Shown here: positions 55,500 through 64,000 of the stretch, one piece after another
Numbering within the stretch: position 1 is the stretch's first letter
How the letters are laid out: the number at the start of each line of letters is the position of its first letter
Assembly: GCA_016292545.1 (NCBI GenBank)
Contig: JAEDIG010000001.1
Span: 1 to 64,000, forward strand
DNA from: Bacteroidaceae bacterium
GTDB lineage: Bacteria; Bacteroidota; Bacteroidia; Bacteroidales; Bacteroidaceae
DNA: 64,000 bases
Direction: 5' to 3'
Program-made: the position numbers and the translations under genes
The notes under the pieces: generated by a model
Databases searched by the model: none
Seen by the model: the letters and a program-made list of their open reading frames with translations, nothing else
Told to the model about the DNA's origin: nothing

Positions 55500-57524
55500 T
55501 CAATCCTTTCCGGAAAAGTGGTTCAGGCGTGCCACATACTGACGCGCGTGGCGGTAGGTGCTCTCCACCTTGCCGTTGATTACGTGGCCGAAACCCTTCT
55601 TTGCCCCCGGAATGAACGAGGTGTTGACTATGTGGTGGATTTCAATGCCGTTGTTGCAAGGCACCTCCACGGAATTCTCCAGCCTGATGTCGTGTATCAG
55701 CACATCATAGATTCCTATGCCAAAAGCCCTGTGGGAGCGCACATGGTCGGCCACCTTGTATGCGGCATAACCGTTGCGTGTGCCGTTTTCACTCATGAAC
55801 ACACTTTGCGTGCCTGCATCGTAGGGTGTCTCGCACTGATAAAAGTAGACAAGACCGTTTTCGCCGTTCCACAGCGTCTGGTACTTCTGGAAATGTTCAT
55901 TGAAGAGCCCGTAGATGGTGATGTTGTTCCCGTTGACCACCAGTCCATGGTTGGCCGTGTTCACATCCCACCCCACGGAGTTCTTCACGCCGTGGTCGGC
56001 ACGCCAAATCCAGAAATGGTCCCCCACCACATCGTTGCTGTTGATTTCGAGTGCGGTGTCTACATGTGTCTTCCGGGGCACAAAGCCTCCGATGCGGAAA
56101 AACATATCGGAGAGGACAATGGGATTCTGGCTGTGTCTTCTGGTCGTGCCCTTGTCCCCCACCTTCAGGAGCGTGCGTGTGGAATGATGGGCATCAAAGA
56201 GTATGGACGCCAACCGCACGCCATCGATGTCGTCAATCTTTATGGCCACCTCCGCACCATCCGGCGGAACGATAGTAGCCCATCCCAGTCCCATGACAAT
56301 GGTGCCTGGAACCGACACGACGAGCGGCTGGTCCAGCAGATATATGCCTGGGGTCAGCAGCAGGTGCTTCCCTTTGGCAAGCGCGGCATTCATTTCGGCG
56401 GCTGTGGTGGAAGGTTTGGCCACAAGAAACGAGTCCAGCACGTCCAGCACATCGCCCTCGCCCATCGATGCGGCTGTGTACGACACGCCCTTGCTACTCT
56501 GCCGGATGGCCGGACGGAACACCTTGTAGCGGCCGTCATCACCCATGAAGAGGAACGGTTTCTCGCTGACCAGCGGGGTATAGGTCTCAAATGTCACATT
56601 CCCGCCTTTGTCCCAGTCGGAGTCCACATAAGTATCCTTCGCAGCCTGCTCACCCAGTTCCACGCCTGTGAAGACAAAGTTGTAGGCCCCCTCGGTAAAT
56701 CTCCCGCGCCCCTGTCGGAGCAGGCTGTTGCGTGTAAACCATTGCTGCTGTCCGTCAGATCCCACAGGCGCGTCAAAGATGCAGTCAGCCGTAAAGCCGC
56801 CGCTCACCCAACCGTTTTTCCATTGGTTCCTGACCGTTCGCTGCGAGTAGATTCTGCGGAACGGGGCAGCCTGCGACACTGCCCAGTTGAACATCTTGTC
56901 ATGCTCATACGAAGCTTCACCCACGACAGAAAGGTTCTCCAGCGACCGCCAGAACGTGCAGGTTCCGTTGTCGTTTGCCAGATGGGGAGGTGTGTGTATG
57001 TTGTCGATCTTCACATCGAACGGCACTTTACCCAGTCCTGCCACATGGGTGTAGAACCCCACGTTGAACAATCCTGCCGATGTGTAATCACCAGGCTTGA
57101 ACATCAGCGCGTAGCGCCCCGTCCCCATCTCGGCACGAAACATCTCCTTATGTATGGCAGCTATGTCCTTGCCGATGGCCTCGGGTGAATCCTGTGGGCT
57201 GTAGATATGCACGTCATCGCCAAACAGTTCCTGTTCGGCCGACATCTGTGCCACAGTGTCGCCCTTCTCGTCGAGCACCAGATAATAATAGGAATAAGGG
57301 CTCCCCTTTGCCTTTTTGTCCACGAATTCTGTTTTCTTTGTGGTGCCTATGGCACGATATTCCGCATACCGGCCGTTCGACCGCATCACGGTGTATTTAC
57401 CTGGCTTTCCGTCGAATGAGATTGTAATGCAGTTTTTACCGGGACGGACACCTGCAGATGCCGTTGTCGCCCCCATCAGCAAGGCGGCCACACAAAGGCC
57501 TGTCACATATTTCGAGCGTTTCAT
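55500..57524 (-). CDS. Secreted right-handed beta-helix protein of the family often mislabelled adenylyl cyclase
   Basis: A 674-residue protein with a signal peptide (MKRSKYVTGLCVAALLMGAT then TASA). I prefer the ATG at 57524; an ATG at 57536 would add four residues. The family is recognisable from FWRSLENLSV, WAVSQAAPFRR, QQQWFTRNS, SEKPFLF, VFFRIGG-type (here MFFRIGGFVPRK), HFWIWRADHG, VNTANHGLVVNGNN, YQTLWNGENG and AAYKVAD. Members occur mainly in actinobacteria and are often annotated as adenylyl cyclase or coagulation-factor 5/8 proteins without support. The fold suggests a GH55- or pectate-lyase-like enzyme on a glycan. The substrate is unknown. Confidence 0.75.
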   Translation of the reverse strand: MKRSKYVTGLCVAALLMGATTASAGVRPGKNCITISFDGKPGKYTVMRSNGRYAEYRAIGTTKKTEFVDKKAKGSPYSYYYLVLDEKGDTVAQMSAEQELFGDDVHIYSPQDSPEAIGKDIAAIHKEMFRAEMGTGRYALMFKPGDYTSAGLFNVGFYTHVAGLGKVPFDVKIDNIHTPPHLANDNGTCTFWRSLENLSVVGEASYEHDKMFNWAVSQAAPFRRIYSQRTVRNQWKNGWVSGGFTADCIFDAPVGSDGQQQWFTRNSLLRQGRGRFTEGAYNFVFTGVELGEQAAKDTYVDSDWDKGGNVTFETYTPLVSEKPFLFMGDDGRYKVFRPAIRQSSKGVSYTAASMGEGDVLDVLDSFLVAKPSTTAAEMNAALAKGKHLLLTPGIYLLDQPLVVSVPGTIVMGLGWATIVPPDGAEVAIKIDDIDGVRLASILFDAHHSTRTLLKVGDKGTTRRHSQNPIVLSDMFFRIGGFVPRKTHVDTALEINSNDVVGDHFWIWRADHGVKNSVGWDVNTANHGLVVNGNNITIYGLFNEHFQKYQTLWNGENGLVYFYQCETPYDAGTQSVFMSENGTRNGYAAYKVADHVRSHRAFGIGIYDVLIHDIRLENSVEVPCNNGIEIHHIVNTSFIPGAKKGFGHVINGKVESTYRHARQYVARLNHFSGKD

Positions 57525-57539
57525 GTCATTGAACATATA

Positions 57540-57955
57540 TATATTTTTTTACTTTGTAATAATCATCGGTGTTCCCACCCATCATCTTTAAGAGCATGCC
57601 TCAATCGTCAACAAACAATGCTCCACCTGTCGTTTCTTCTTCAATTATTTGGCAAAAATAAATAAAAATAATTTATTTACCCTTATTCCGCACAACCTTT
57701 TTGCTCAAACCAGACAATCTTTTAACATTTGGCCCGGTTCTCGTAGCGTTGTCCAACGGACTGGTTGCGGAGGTTCAACGTCTGAATTGCCGTGGAGGGA
57801 AAAAGACAAGAATTCCGAGAAACGAATTGCCATAAAACGACATTAGTTAGCAAAACAAGTCAGTTTTTGTTCCAAAATTGAGCCAAAACACCCTTTTGGC
57901 ATCATTAAATTGCAGATTCTCGTCCATTTATGTGAGAGTCTACATTTATTTTTAT
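57540..57955. other. Intergenic region with no gene
   Basis: AT-rich DNA in which I see no credible coding region, RNA gene or strong hairpin. Base composition begins to fall here relative to the region to the left. Confidence 0.5.
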
Positions 57956-57963
57956 ATCTTTGT
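57956..57963 (+). promoter_or_regulatory. -7 box upstream of the UpxY-like remnant
   Basis: TATCTTTG fits the TAnnTTTG consensus and lies 58 bases before the ATG at 58021. No convincing -33 element is seen. Confidence 0.45.
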
Positions 57964-58020
57964 GGCCAAATACTGACAATTCTTTCTAAGAAAAGTCTAT
58001 AAGGATAAGAATGATTTCTG

Positions 58021-58377
58021 ATGTTAGCAGTTAAAGAAAAGCATTTTAAGTCCGTTAAGACTGACGCTTCATTGTATAATGGGCAACCGACGACAAACCG
58101 AATGAAGAAGCCAAGTTCACTTGGATTATGCCGAGGTGCGAAGGAGGAAGGCAACAGCCAACCGACTGACACCGGCTCGATGTGTCACAGTGCAGAAGTT
58201 ACATCCAGCACGCCCCCCATCTTGAAATGCAAGGATGGGGTGTTGGTAGAGAATGTGCCTACAGAAAACAAGCAATGGCTTGTCCTTCGTGTGTCTTATG
58301 GTAGAATTTTCAAGGCAAAGACGTTAGTTGTAGGCAAAGGTTATAAAATTAGTAAATGGTGCATAAATACAGCATAG
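58021..58377 (+). pseudogene. Truncated UpxY/NusG-like antiterminator remnant
   Basis: A 118-codon frame whose residues 82-96 (NKQWLVLRVSYGRIF) match the start of the NusG N-terminal domain of UpxY-type proteins, which antiterminate capsular polysaccharide operons. Residues 1-80 resemble the variable leader seen before this domain in such proteins. After KAKTLVVGKGY the frame diverges and stops 10 residues later. Intact members have about 80-100 more residues, including the rest of the NGN domain and a KOW domain, and these are absent downstream. It looks like the 5' remnant of a deleted gene rather than a functional short protein. Confidence 0.6.
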
Positions 58378-58471
58378 CCATATTTGCAAATTCTCGCCTT
58401 AATTCTGATTTCTTGAGAGTAAACATCTGAGAACTTTTGGTTAGCAAGAATGGGGAGATACAAAATTACAA

Positions 58472-61400
58472 ATGATAAATCAAAACAACGATATGATAAA
58501 CAACGATACACTCAAAAAAATATTATCCATATTTCTGTCCTTGAAAAAAGAATCATTACCTGAAAAAGGTGAAGGATGGGTTAATATGGCTAATTTTGGT
58601 TCTGCCTTGCTCAAGGCTGGCATTAACTATAAAGCGTTGGGATATGAAAAGCTTAATGAATTCGTTATGAAGTCTGATGCGTTCTTAGTACATACAGATA
58701 CATCTTGCAAAGTGCCTGTAAAATATATCAAGGAGAAAGAGAAACTAACAGATATTTATAGGAAACCCAGAGCTGAACGTGCGCAATCAATATACACAGC
58801 CCCTAATGAGGTTATAAAGGTAAAGCGAAGGTTGCGTCTTGACAATAATATATTTATAGGACAGTTCGCACCTCAGAGGAATGAAGGTTGGTTTACGATA
58901 ACAGATATCCGTAATACTGATTTTACAAAGATTGAAGATAAGGAACGTGGTATAAAGAATCTGTCTATCTCATTCAGAAGCAACAAGGAGTTCAACCGCT
59001 ATGCATACTACAAGTTCACTTGGGTATTGCTTGGAACCGATCCTCTCAAGTTCGGTATTGACTTGCATGAGGAAATAACACCAATTTACCCCAAAGACAT
59101 TGTGAGCAGTCTTTACGAGGGCATTATGCGTTATCCTGCAGGTGCGGCAAAGAAGATTACTCGTTCGCTTGATACTCTCAAAAAGCAACTTACACAAAGC
59201 GGTAAGGAAGTATTCATCTATGAGTTGTTGCAGAATGCTAACGACTATCCTCGTCGTACAAAAATTGATGGCAAGATTCAACCTTTGCCTGTTGATGTAG
59301 AGTTCCATATTACCGAGAACTACTTAACATTCGAGCATACAGGTGAATATTTCAATCCGAAGAATATTGCAGCTATTTGTGATATAAATGATGGCGAGAA
59401 GTCTGACAATATCGAAGCCATCGGCTACAAAGGTATTGGTTTTAAGACAGTTTTCCTTGACAACGACTATGTTCTCCTAAATACGGGTAAATACACATTC
59501 AGGTTCGACAAGTCTGCTACGGATGTAATCAATACACCATGGCAGATCCTGCCAATCTGGACGGAATATAATGAGATCGATCATGAAATCAAGTCTGTAT
59601 TCCGTCAGCATCCTAACGAAGAGTTTAGAGTAAAGTTCGCTCTCCAACCACGATATAAGGAAATTCTGACCGACGAAGACAGAGATGATAACTACATCGA
59701 TTTGTTTACCGATGTATTTAAATCAGAGCGCGTCATATTGTTTATCCCGAACATCAAGAAGGTTAGCATCTTTATTGATGGTCAGGATGAACCGATTGTA
59801 CGTGAGAAAGACAATAAAGATTGGTGTGTATCAGATTCTCTTGTAGATGATATTCCTGAGGACATTACAGATAAGATAAACGATGTTTTGGAAAATCCAG
59901 ACTCTCTTCGTTCGGATGGTTATGAGAAAATACCTGAGAAGTACATGAACTTCCGCAAGACTGCGGTAAAGTTTGCGTGCAAGAAAGCTGAAAGAAAGTT
60001 AATGCCAGTTGATGATGCCATGCTTTATTGCTATCTGCCAGCAAAGCGGGCTGATTGGGGTTTCAATTTCCTAATGAACACCGATATGGTGCCCAACGGA
60101 CAGCGTGATGATATTGAGGATATCGAGCTCAATCACGTTATTGCTCGTATTGCAGGTAAACAGTTCTTTTATTGGATCAAGCAGCTTATTGAAAGCAAAG
60201 AATACGACCTTGACTCTATCTTTGCACTTATCCCAGACTTTGATGAGTGCAAGAAGAGACGCGTGTATAAGACGTTTATAGAGGAGTTCCAGGAAGAATT
60301 TGAAAAACTCATAAAAGAAGAGCCTTTTGTTCCATGCGTTGATAAGGATGGTGAACAAACCTTTGAATGCATCGACAATATTATTAACGACATGACTGGC
60401 ATGACAGCGAACGGAGTCATTTCAGACGAAGACTTCATAATTCTTATGGAGTTGGGTGACTACTCCTTGCCAGTTGACGAGTTAAGACAATCGGAGGCAT
60501 TCATGGGTTTCTTGTACAAGCATTCTCCTTCGAGCCTTAATGTAAAGGTTGATGCTGTTGTAAAGAAATGTGAGGAAACTGATTTCCAGACATGGTTGAC
60601 AGTTCCCGAAAACAATACACGATTTATAAGACATTGGTTGAGTGAGGATGAACTAAACGAGTTTGCTAAGAAAAATATATTTATTGAATACGAAGGCGAT
60701 TTGTTTACAGCAGGAAGTCTCTACTATGATTTTGACACGAATTGTAATGGAATAGGATTCTTGCGTAAATTTGTACCGCATCTTTGCGAGGCATCAAGAG
60801 CAAATTTTGAGGAAGATGAAAATTGGAAATCATTTGCAGACAAGTATTTCCTGTCTTTCTCTGCTGCGTCTATGATTACAGATTGCATTCTATCCAATGA
60901 GGATGCTATGGCGTTGCTTAACGTGCCAAGCAATTCTGTTGCATTCTATCGTTATCTTGCAGTAAAGGAAGTTGATTTAAAGGCGAACAAGACAAAGATT
61001 CCGTACATTACTGAGGATGGTGGTGCAAGTACAGACTATACCAATTATCACTACTTCTTCAACGAAGATGCTCATGCCTTAACACGTGAGAAATGGTTGG
61101 GCGAGAATGTTATCAACGTACTATCGCATATCTATTTTGATAGCCTGGCTGATGACGAGAAAGGTAATGTAACTGCAATATTTGCTAACCTTGGATTCAA
61201 CGAATTTACCAAGGACTCCTTCATCACGACTGTCATAGTTGGCGATGCCGATTTCCGAGCAAAAGTAAACGCTGCCATAGAAAACAATTATGTTGCCAAC
61301 AAAGCATTTGTTGAATATGTGTACGGTTGTGAAGTGCAGTTGAAGGAAAACGTTTTCAAGGATTATGTCTTGCGTTGTGTTGACATCCACAAAAATGAGG

Positions 61401-64000
61401 TATATCTTTGCAACGATGACGTGCGATACTTCAATCAGGATGCGTATGCTCAGAACAGCACCTATGCTGACAATACCAATCATGCTTGGTTGCAGGATAG
61501 CATGATGTATGCTCTATCGAATGATTATTTTGAAGGTCGTGAGAAGGAAGAGGTAAAGAAACTGGAATCGTTCTTGCGTCAGCAGTTTGGCGTTAAGACC
61601 TTCACAGACAAGTCGTTCTTCATAGATGTTGTAATCAAGAACAAGGCGGTTATCTATGCCAGTCTTGTTGACGAGGCAATTATGCTCACATTCTTGGAAT
61701 ACCTGAAGCGAGACGCAGACAGACTCTTTGATGATACTATGAGTTTCAACGACATCAAGGATATGCCTTTACTTGCCTACGACGGAACCATAGTAAGAGC
61801 AAGAGAACTGAATATCCAGTATATCGAATACAACGAGGGCGCAAAGATTCTGTGCGAGAAAGCATGGTGTCCGAAGACGTATGTTGTGCTCTCACAGAAA
61901 TATACCGATGATTTCTCTCAGGATATGCGTCAGCTGTTCAAGATTGTGAAGTTTGACATCAATACCACAACTGACATCCTTGCTCAGAACGCAAACTTGC
62001 GCCAATCGGTTAATGTTATAAACAATAACGTTGATTTCTGGCGATGGGTCAAGGTAAACCAGAAGCAAATTGCATATGTTGATAAGTTCAAGACTATTCC
62101 GTTGCTTGACAATAACAACGCGCTTATCAATTGTGCATCGCTTTACATTTCTGACACCTATCAGCAGGAACAAATTGAGGCGTTGGTAACTAAGTATGTA
62201 AAAGAGGCGCAGTTCGTGTCTTCGTCTTACATCGAAACCGCCAATGAGAACGAGAAGGTAGAGTGGATGAAATTGTTTAGGAAACTCGGTCTTAAGTCCG
62301 ATAACAAGGATATTCTTTTCTCAGACATCTTGCCTAAGCTTTCAACTATTGAGACTGAGTCTTTGGATTCGGTTGTAGCGATGATGACCAAGCACTTTAA
62401 AGACCTGAAGGATAAATGGGCAGAAAGGAAATACCAAATTATGCAGTTGAGAGTTCGTACTCAATATGCTGGTTATAAGACTCTTGATCAGGTAATAATC
62501 GTCAACATGGATGAGGATTCTGTATCTGAACCATTCAAGTACATCACGCTTGCTAACGAGGTTCATCCCGATATTCTAAAGGCAAATAAGGACTTGCTTC
62601 ATGCTATCTCTGAAGAGTACGGTAATCGCAATCTCATTACCACAAAGCAAATGTGGATTGACGCAAAGGTTAAGGATTATCTTGCAATGTTTGCTGCCGA
62701 TGAGAATAGCGTTGCAGACATTCACATTCAGTTTGTACGTGAAGTAGCTAAGATACAGAGTGAGTATGACATAAATGACACACTTCGTAAGCAGATAAAG
62801 TATCTGGTCAAGTCAAATGAAACGACATACAAGTTTGCTCATGAACTGACACTTGGAACAGAATATTCTCCAACGTGCGACTTTGAGGCAAATCGTGTGT
62901 CTGAATTGTCGTATCTTTCTGACACTTACATATTCGAAGGCAACAAGGATATCATTAAGCAATATTTCAAAGCGGAGAACGTGCATCAAAATATGACGCG
63001 AGAGGACTTGAAGTATCTCGCAAACCGCACATTTGCTTGTTATTTCTGGTCGAAATGTTTCTCTCATCGCTTGGGCGAATATGAATCATGGGTGGAAGAT
63101 GGATGTTTCAATAACCGCGTGTGCATACCAACAGAGAATTCTGTTCAAAAGCCGGAGTTGTTGTATGCACCTCACATAGCTGGTTATGCTGTTCGTGCCA
63201 AGGTACCTCAATGGCAAGAGAAGGTTCCTTGCAAAGCTATTGTTGACTCTATTGACAATCGTGATGCTCGTGAATTATTTGAGAAGATCAACTTCTGTAA
63301 GGCTCTCTCTTTTGAAGATTGCCTTTATTACCTTGCTCGTGTTACGCATCCAAGAGAGGAAGAAACTCATTTCCGAAGCATAGTGATTAATTGGATGCTG
63401 TCTTCGCCTGTTCCAGATGAGACTTTGGTTGACAACTATCGTAAAACGCCAACTGCAGAATGGCGTAATGGTAAGGGGCAGAAGAAGCATATTACGGAAC
63501 TTTATGCTATCCATCCAGATTCGACACAGGAAAGGAATATCTTCCGTGGCGATGAGTTTGTTATGCAGACAAGTGCTTTCCCTTATGATACAGATTTGTT
63601 TGTCAAGGCCTGCAACATACTGAAGATAAAATGTCTGACAAGTTCTAATTTTGTGGCAACACCTATAGGCAAACAAGATGAAACAGCTGATATGGTTGCC
63701 ATACTCAGACCTCGTCTGCTTATCTTGTCGGCTATCGAAAACCCAGATCGATTCCAAGAACTCTACGAACGCTATAATACAAAGCTGTCGCAGTATCATT
63801 TTGTTGTATGTGAAAAGATAGACCTCGGTTATGATACTATACATAATGATGTAGAGCGTATCTATAACGATGACAATCACCTTTATTATGTAAGCTCATG
63901 GAAGCATAATCGTACCTTTACAAAGTTCTGTAGTAGATTGAAGCGACTGGTAGGTTTTGACGTGTATGATAATGTATGTGAAGACGTTCTTGATGATAGC
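58472..64000 (+). CDS. Giant protein with LOTUS/OST-HTH-like and sacsin/HSP90-type ATPase domains (3' end beyond window)
   Basis: An open frame of 1,843 codons that reaches the last base of the window without a stop. I take the ATG at 58472; 58493 is a second choice in frame. Residues about 33-80 (GWVNMANFGSALLKAG, YEKLNEFVMKSDAFLVHTD) fit an OST-HTH/LOTUS domain, an RNA-binding winged helix. Residues 85-235 are unassigned. From about 240 an HSP90-like ATPase domain of the sacsin type follows. Its N-box ELLQNAND is at 251-258 and its glycine box GYKGIGFKTVF at 318-328. The remaining 1,500 residues are soluble, charged and of unknown fold. Proteins of this build are often found in antiphage islands. 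The gene is AT-rich (roughly 40% GC by eye) against its surroundings. Confidence 0.8.
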   Translation, partial: MINQNNDMINNDTLKKILSIFLSLKKESLPEKGEGWVNMANFGSALLKAGINYKALGYEKLNEFVMKSDAFLVHTDTSCKVPVKYIKEKEKLTDIYRKPRAERAQSIYTAPNEVIKVKRRLRLDNNIFIGQFAPQRNEGWFTITDIRNTDFTKIEDKERGIKNLSISFRSNKEFNRYAYYKFTWVLLGTDPLKFGIDLHEEITPIYPKDIVSSLYEGIMRYPAGAAKKITRSLDTLKKQLTQSGKEVFIYELLQNANDYPRRTKIDGKIQPLPVDVEFHITENYLTFEHTGEYFNPKNIAAICDINDGEKSDNIEAIGYKGIGFKTVFLDNDYVLLNTGKYTFRFDKSATDVINTPWQILPIWTEYNEIDHEIKSVFRQHPNEEFRVKFALQPRYKEILTDEDRDDNYIDLFTDVFKSERVILFIPNIKKVSIFIDGQDEPIVREKDNKDWCVSDSLVDDIPEDITDKINDVLENPDSLRSDGYEKIPEKYMNFRKTAVKFACKKAERKLMPVDDAMLYCYLPAKRADWGFNFLMNTDMVPNGQRDDIEDIELNHVIARIAGKQFFYWIKQLIESKEYDLDSIFALIPDFDECKKRRVYKTFIEEFQEEFEKLIKEEPFVPCVDKDGEQTFECIDNIINDMTGMTANGVISDEDFIILMELGDYSLPVDELRQSEAFMGFLYKHSPSSLNVKVDAVVKKCEETDFQTWLTVPENNTRFIRHWLSEDELNEFAKKNIFIEYEGDLFTAGSLYYDFDTNCNGIGFLRKFVPHLCEASRANFEEDENWKSFADKYFLSFSAASMITDCILSNEDAMALLNVPSNSVAFYRYLAVKEVDLKANKTKIPYITEDGGASTDYTNYHYFFNEDAHALTREKWLGENVINVLSHIYFDSLADDEKGNVTAIFANLGFNEFTKDSFITTVIVGDADFRAKVNAAIENNYVANKAFVEYVYGCEVQLKENVFKDYVLRCVDIHKNEVYLCNDDVRYFNQDAYAQNSTYADNTNHAWLQDSMMYALSNDYFEGREKEEVKKLESFLRQQFGVKTFTDKSFFIDVVIKNKAVIYASLVDEAIMLTFLEYLKRDADRLFDDTMSFNDIKDMPLLAYDGTIVRARELNIQYIEYNEGAKILCEKAWCPKTYVVLSQKYTDDFSQDMRQLFKIVKFDINTTTDILAQNANLRQSVNVINNNVDFWRWVKVNQKQIAYVDKFKTIPLLDNNNALINCASLYISDTYQQEQIEALVTKYVKEAQFVSSSYIETANENEKVEWMKLFRKLGLKSDNKDILFSDILPKLSTIETESLDSVVAMMTKHFKDLKDKWAERKYQIMQLRVRTQYAGYKTLDQVIIVNMDEDSVSEPFKYITLANEVHPDILKANKDLLHAISEEYGNRNLITTKQMWIDAKVKDYLAMFAADENSVADIHIQFVREVAKIQSEYDINDTLRKQIKYLVKSNETTYKFAHELTLGTEYSPTCDFEANRVSELSYLSDTYIFEGNKDIIKQYFKAENVHQNMTREDLKYLANRTFACYFWSKCFSHRLGEYESWVEDGCFNNRVCIPTENSVQKPELLYAPHIAGYAVRAKVPQWQEKVPCKAIVDSIDNRDARELFEKINFCKALSFEDCLYYLARVTHPREEETHFRSIVINWMLSSPVPDETLVDNYRKTPTAEWRNGKGQKKHITELYAIHPDSTQERNIFRGDEFVMQTSAFPYDTDLFVKACNILKIKCLTSSNFVATPIGKQDETADMVAILRPRLLILSAIENPDRFQELYERYNTKLSQYHFVVCEKIDLGYDTIHNDVERIYNDDNHLYYVSSWKHNRTFTKFCSRLKRLVGFDVYDNVCEDVLDDS

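Noticed and set aside
54912..57188. 758-codon plus-strand open frame opposite the acyltransferase and beta-helix genes
   Set aside because: It spans two recognisable minus-strand genes and their intergenic gap without any domain of its own.
55500..57524. Adenylyl cyclase function for the beta-helix protein
   Set aside because: The name is common for this family in databases, but no cyclase catalytic motif is visible and the protein has a secretion signal.
58450..58569. Short frame from the ATG at 58450 as start of the giant gene
   Set aside because: It is in a different frame from the long open frame and stops after about 40 codons.

Overview
The window looks like a chromosome segment from a Bacteroidales bacterium, most likely Prevotella-like. 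It has a complete Sus-type starch locus, promoters of the Bacteroidota type (TAnnTTTG about 7 bases upstream of the start), SusR-like and UpxY-like regulators, and rpsO and typA of the expected type. Most of the window is GC-rich by eye (well above 50%). The last 5.5 kb is clearly AT-richer and reads like a recent acquisition. No rRNA, tRNA or CRISPR array was recognised.

Region 1 (1-12.2 kb) starts with a dispersed repeat. It continues with an export operon: membrane-fusion protein, ABC ATPase, two tandem copies of a pair of FtsX/MacB-type permeases, a TolC-like protein, a sigma-54-dependent NtrC-family response regulator and its histidine kinase. A near-consensus sigma-54 promoter with two adjacent inverted repeats precedes the first gene, so the operon probably controls itself. 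Region 2 (12.2-15.7 kb) holds two secreted proteins of unknown function behind a palindrome-overlapped promoter, and a class II Fic protein with its own operator-like repeats.

Region 3 (15.7-41.5 kb) is the alpha-glucan utilisation locus. A SusR-like regulator heads a minus-strand operon with a small lipoprotein, a DUF3160 protein and a CapA-like lipoprotein. Divergently, one long plus-strand operon encodes SusA-like neopullulanase, SusB-like GH97, SusC, SusD, two SusE/F-like starch-binding lipoproteins, a secreted GH13 amylase with a C-terminal sorting-like tail, an MFS sugar transporter, 4-alpha-glucanotransferase, a GH53 endo-galactanase and a type I pullulanase lipoprotein. Together they bind and cut starch at the surface, import the oligosaccharides and process them in periplasm and cytoplasm. 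The GH53 is out of place for starch.

Region 4 (41.5-57.5 kb) begins with an inverted copy of the repeat at position 1. It then carries yfhO, rpsO, typA, a GH71/99-like protein, a glycosyltransferase / LPS-kinase-like / glycosyltransferase run, a helix-hairpin-helix outer-membrane protein, an acyltransferase and a beta-helix protein of the family often mislabelled adenylyl cyclase. Region 5 (57.5-64 kb) contains a truncated UpxY-like antiterminator gene and the first 1,843 codons of a very large AT-rich gene. That gene joins an N-terminal LOTUS/OST-HTH-like domain to a sacsin/HSP90-type ATPase domain and runs off the window. It is the best candidate here for an undescribed, probably defence-related, system.
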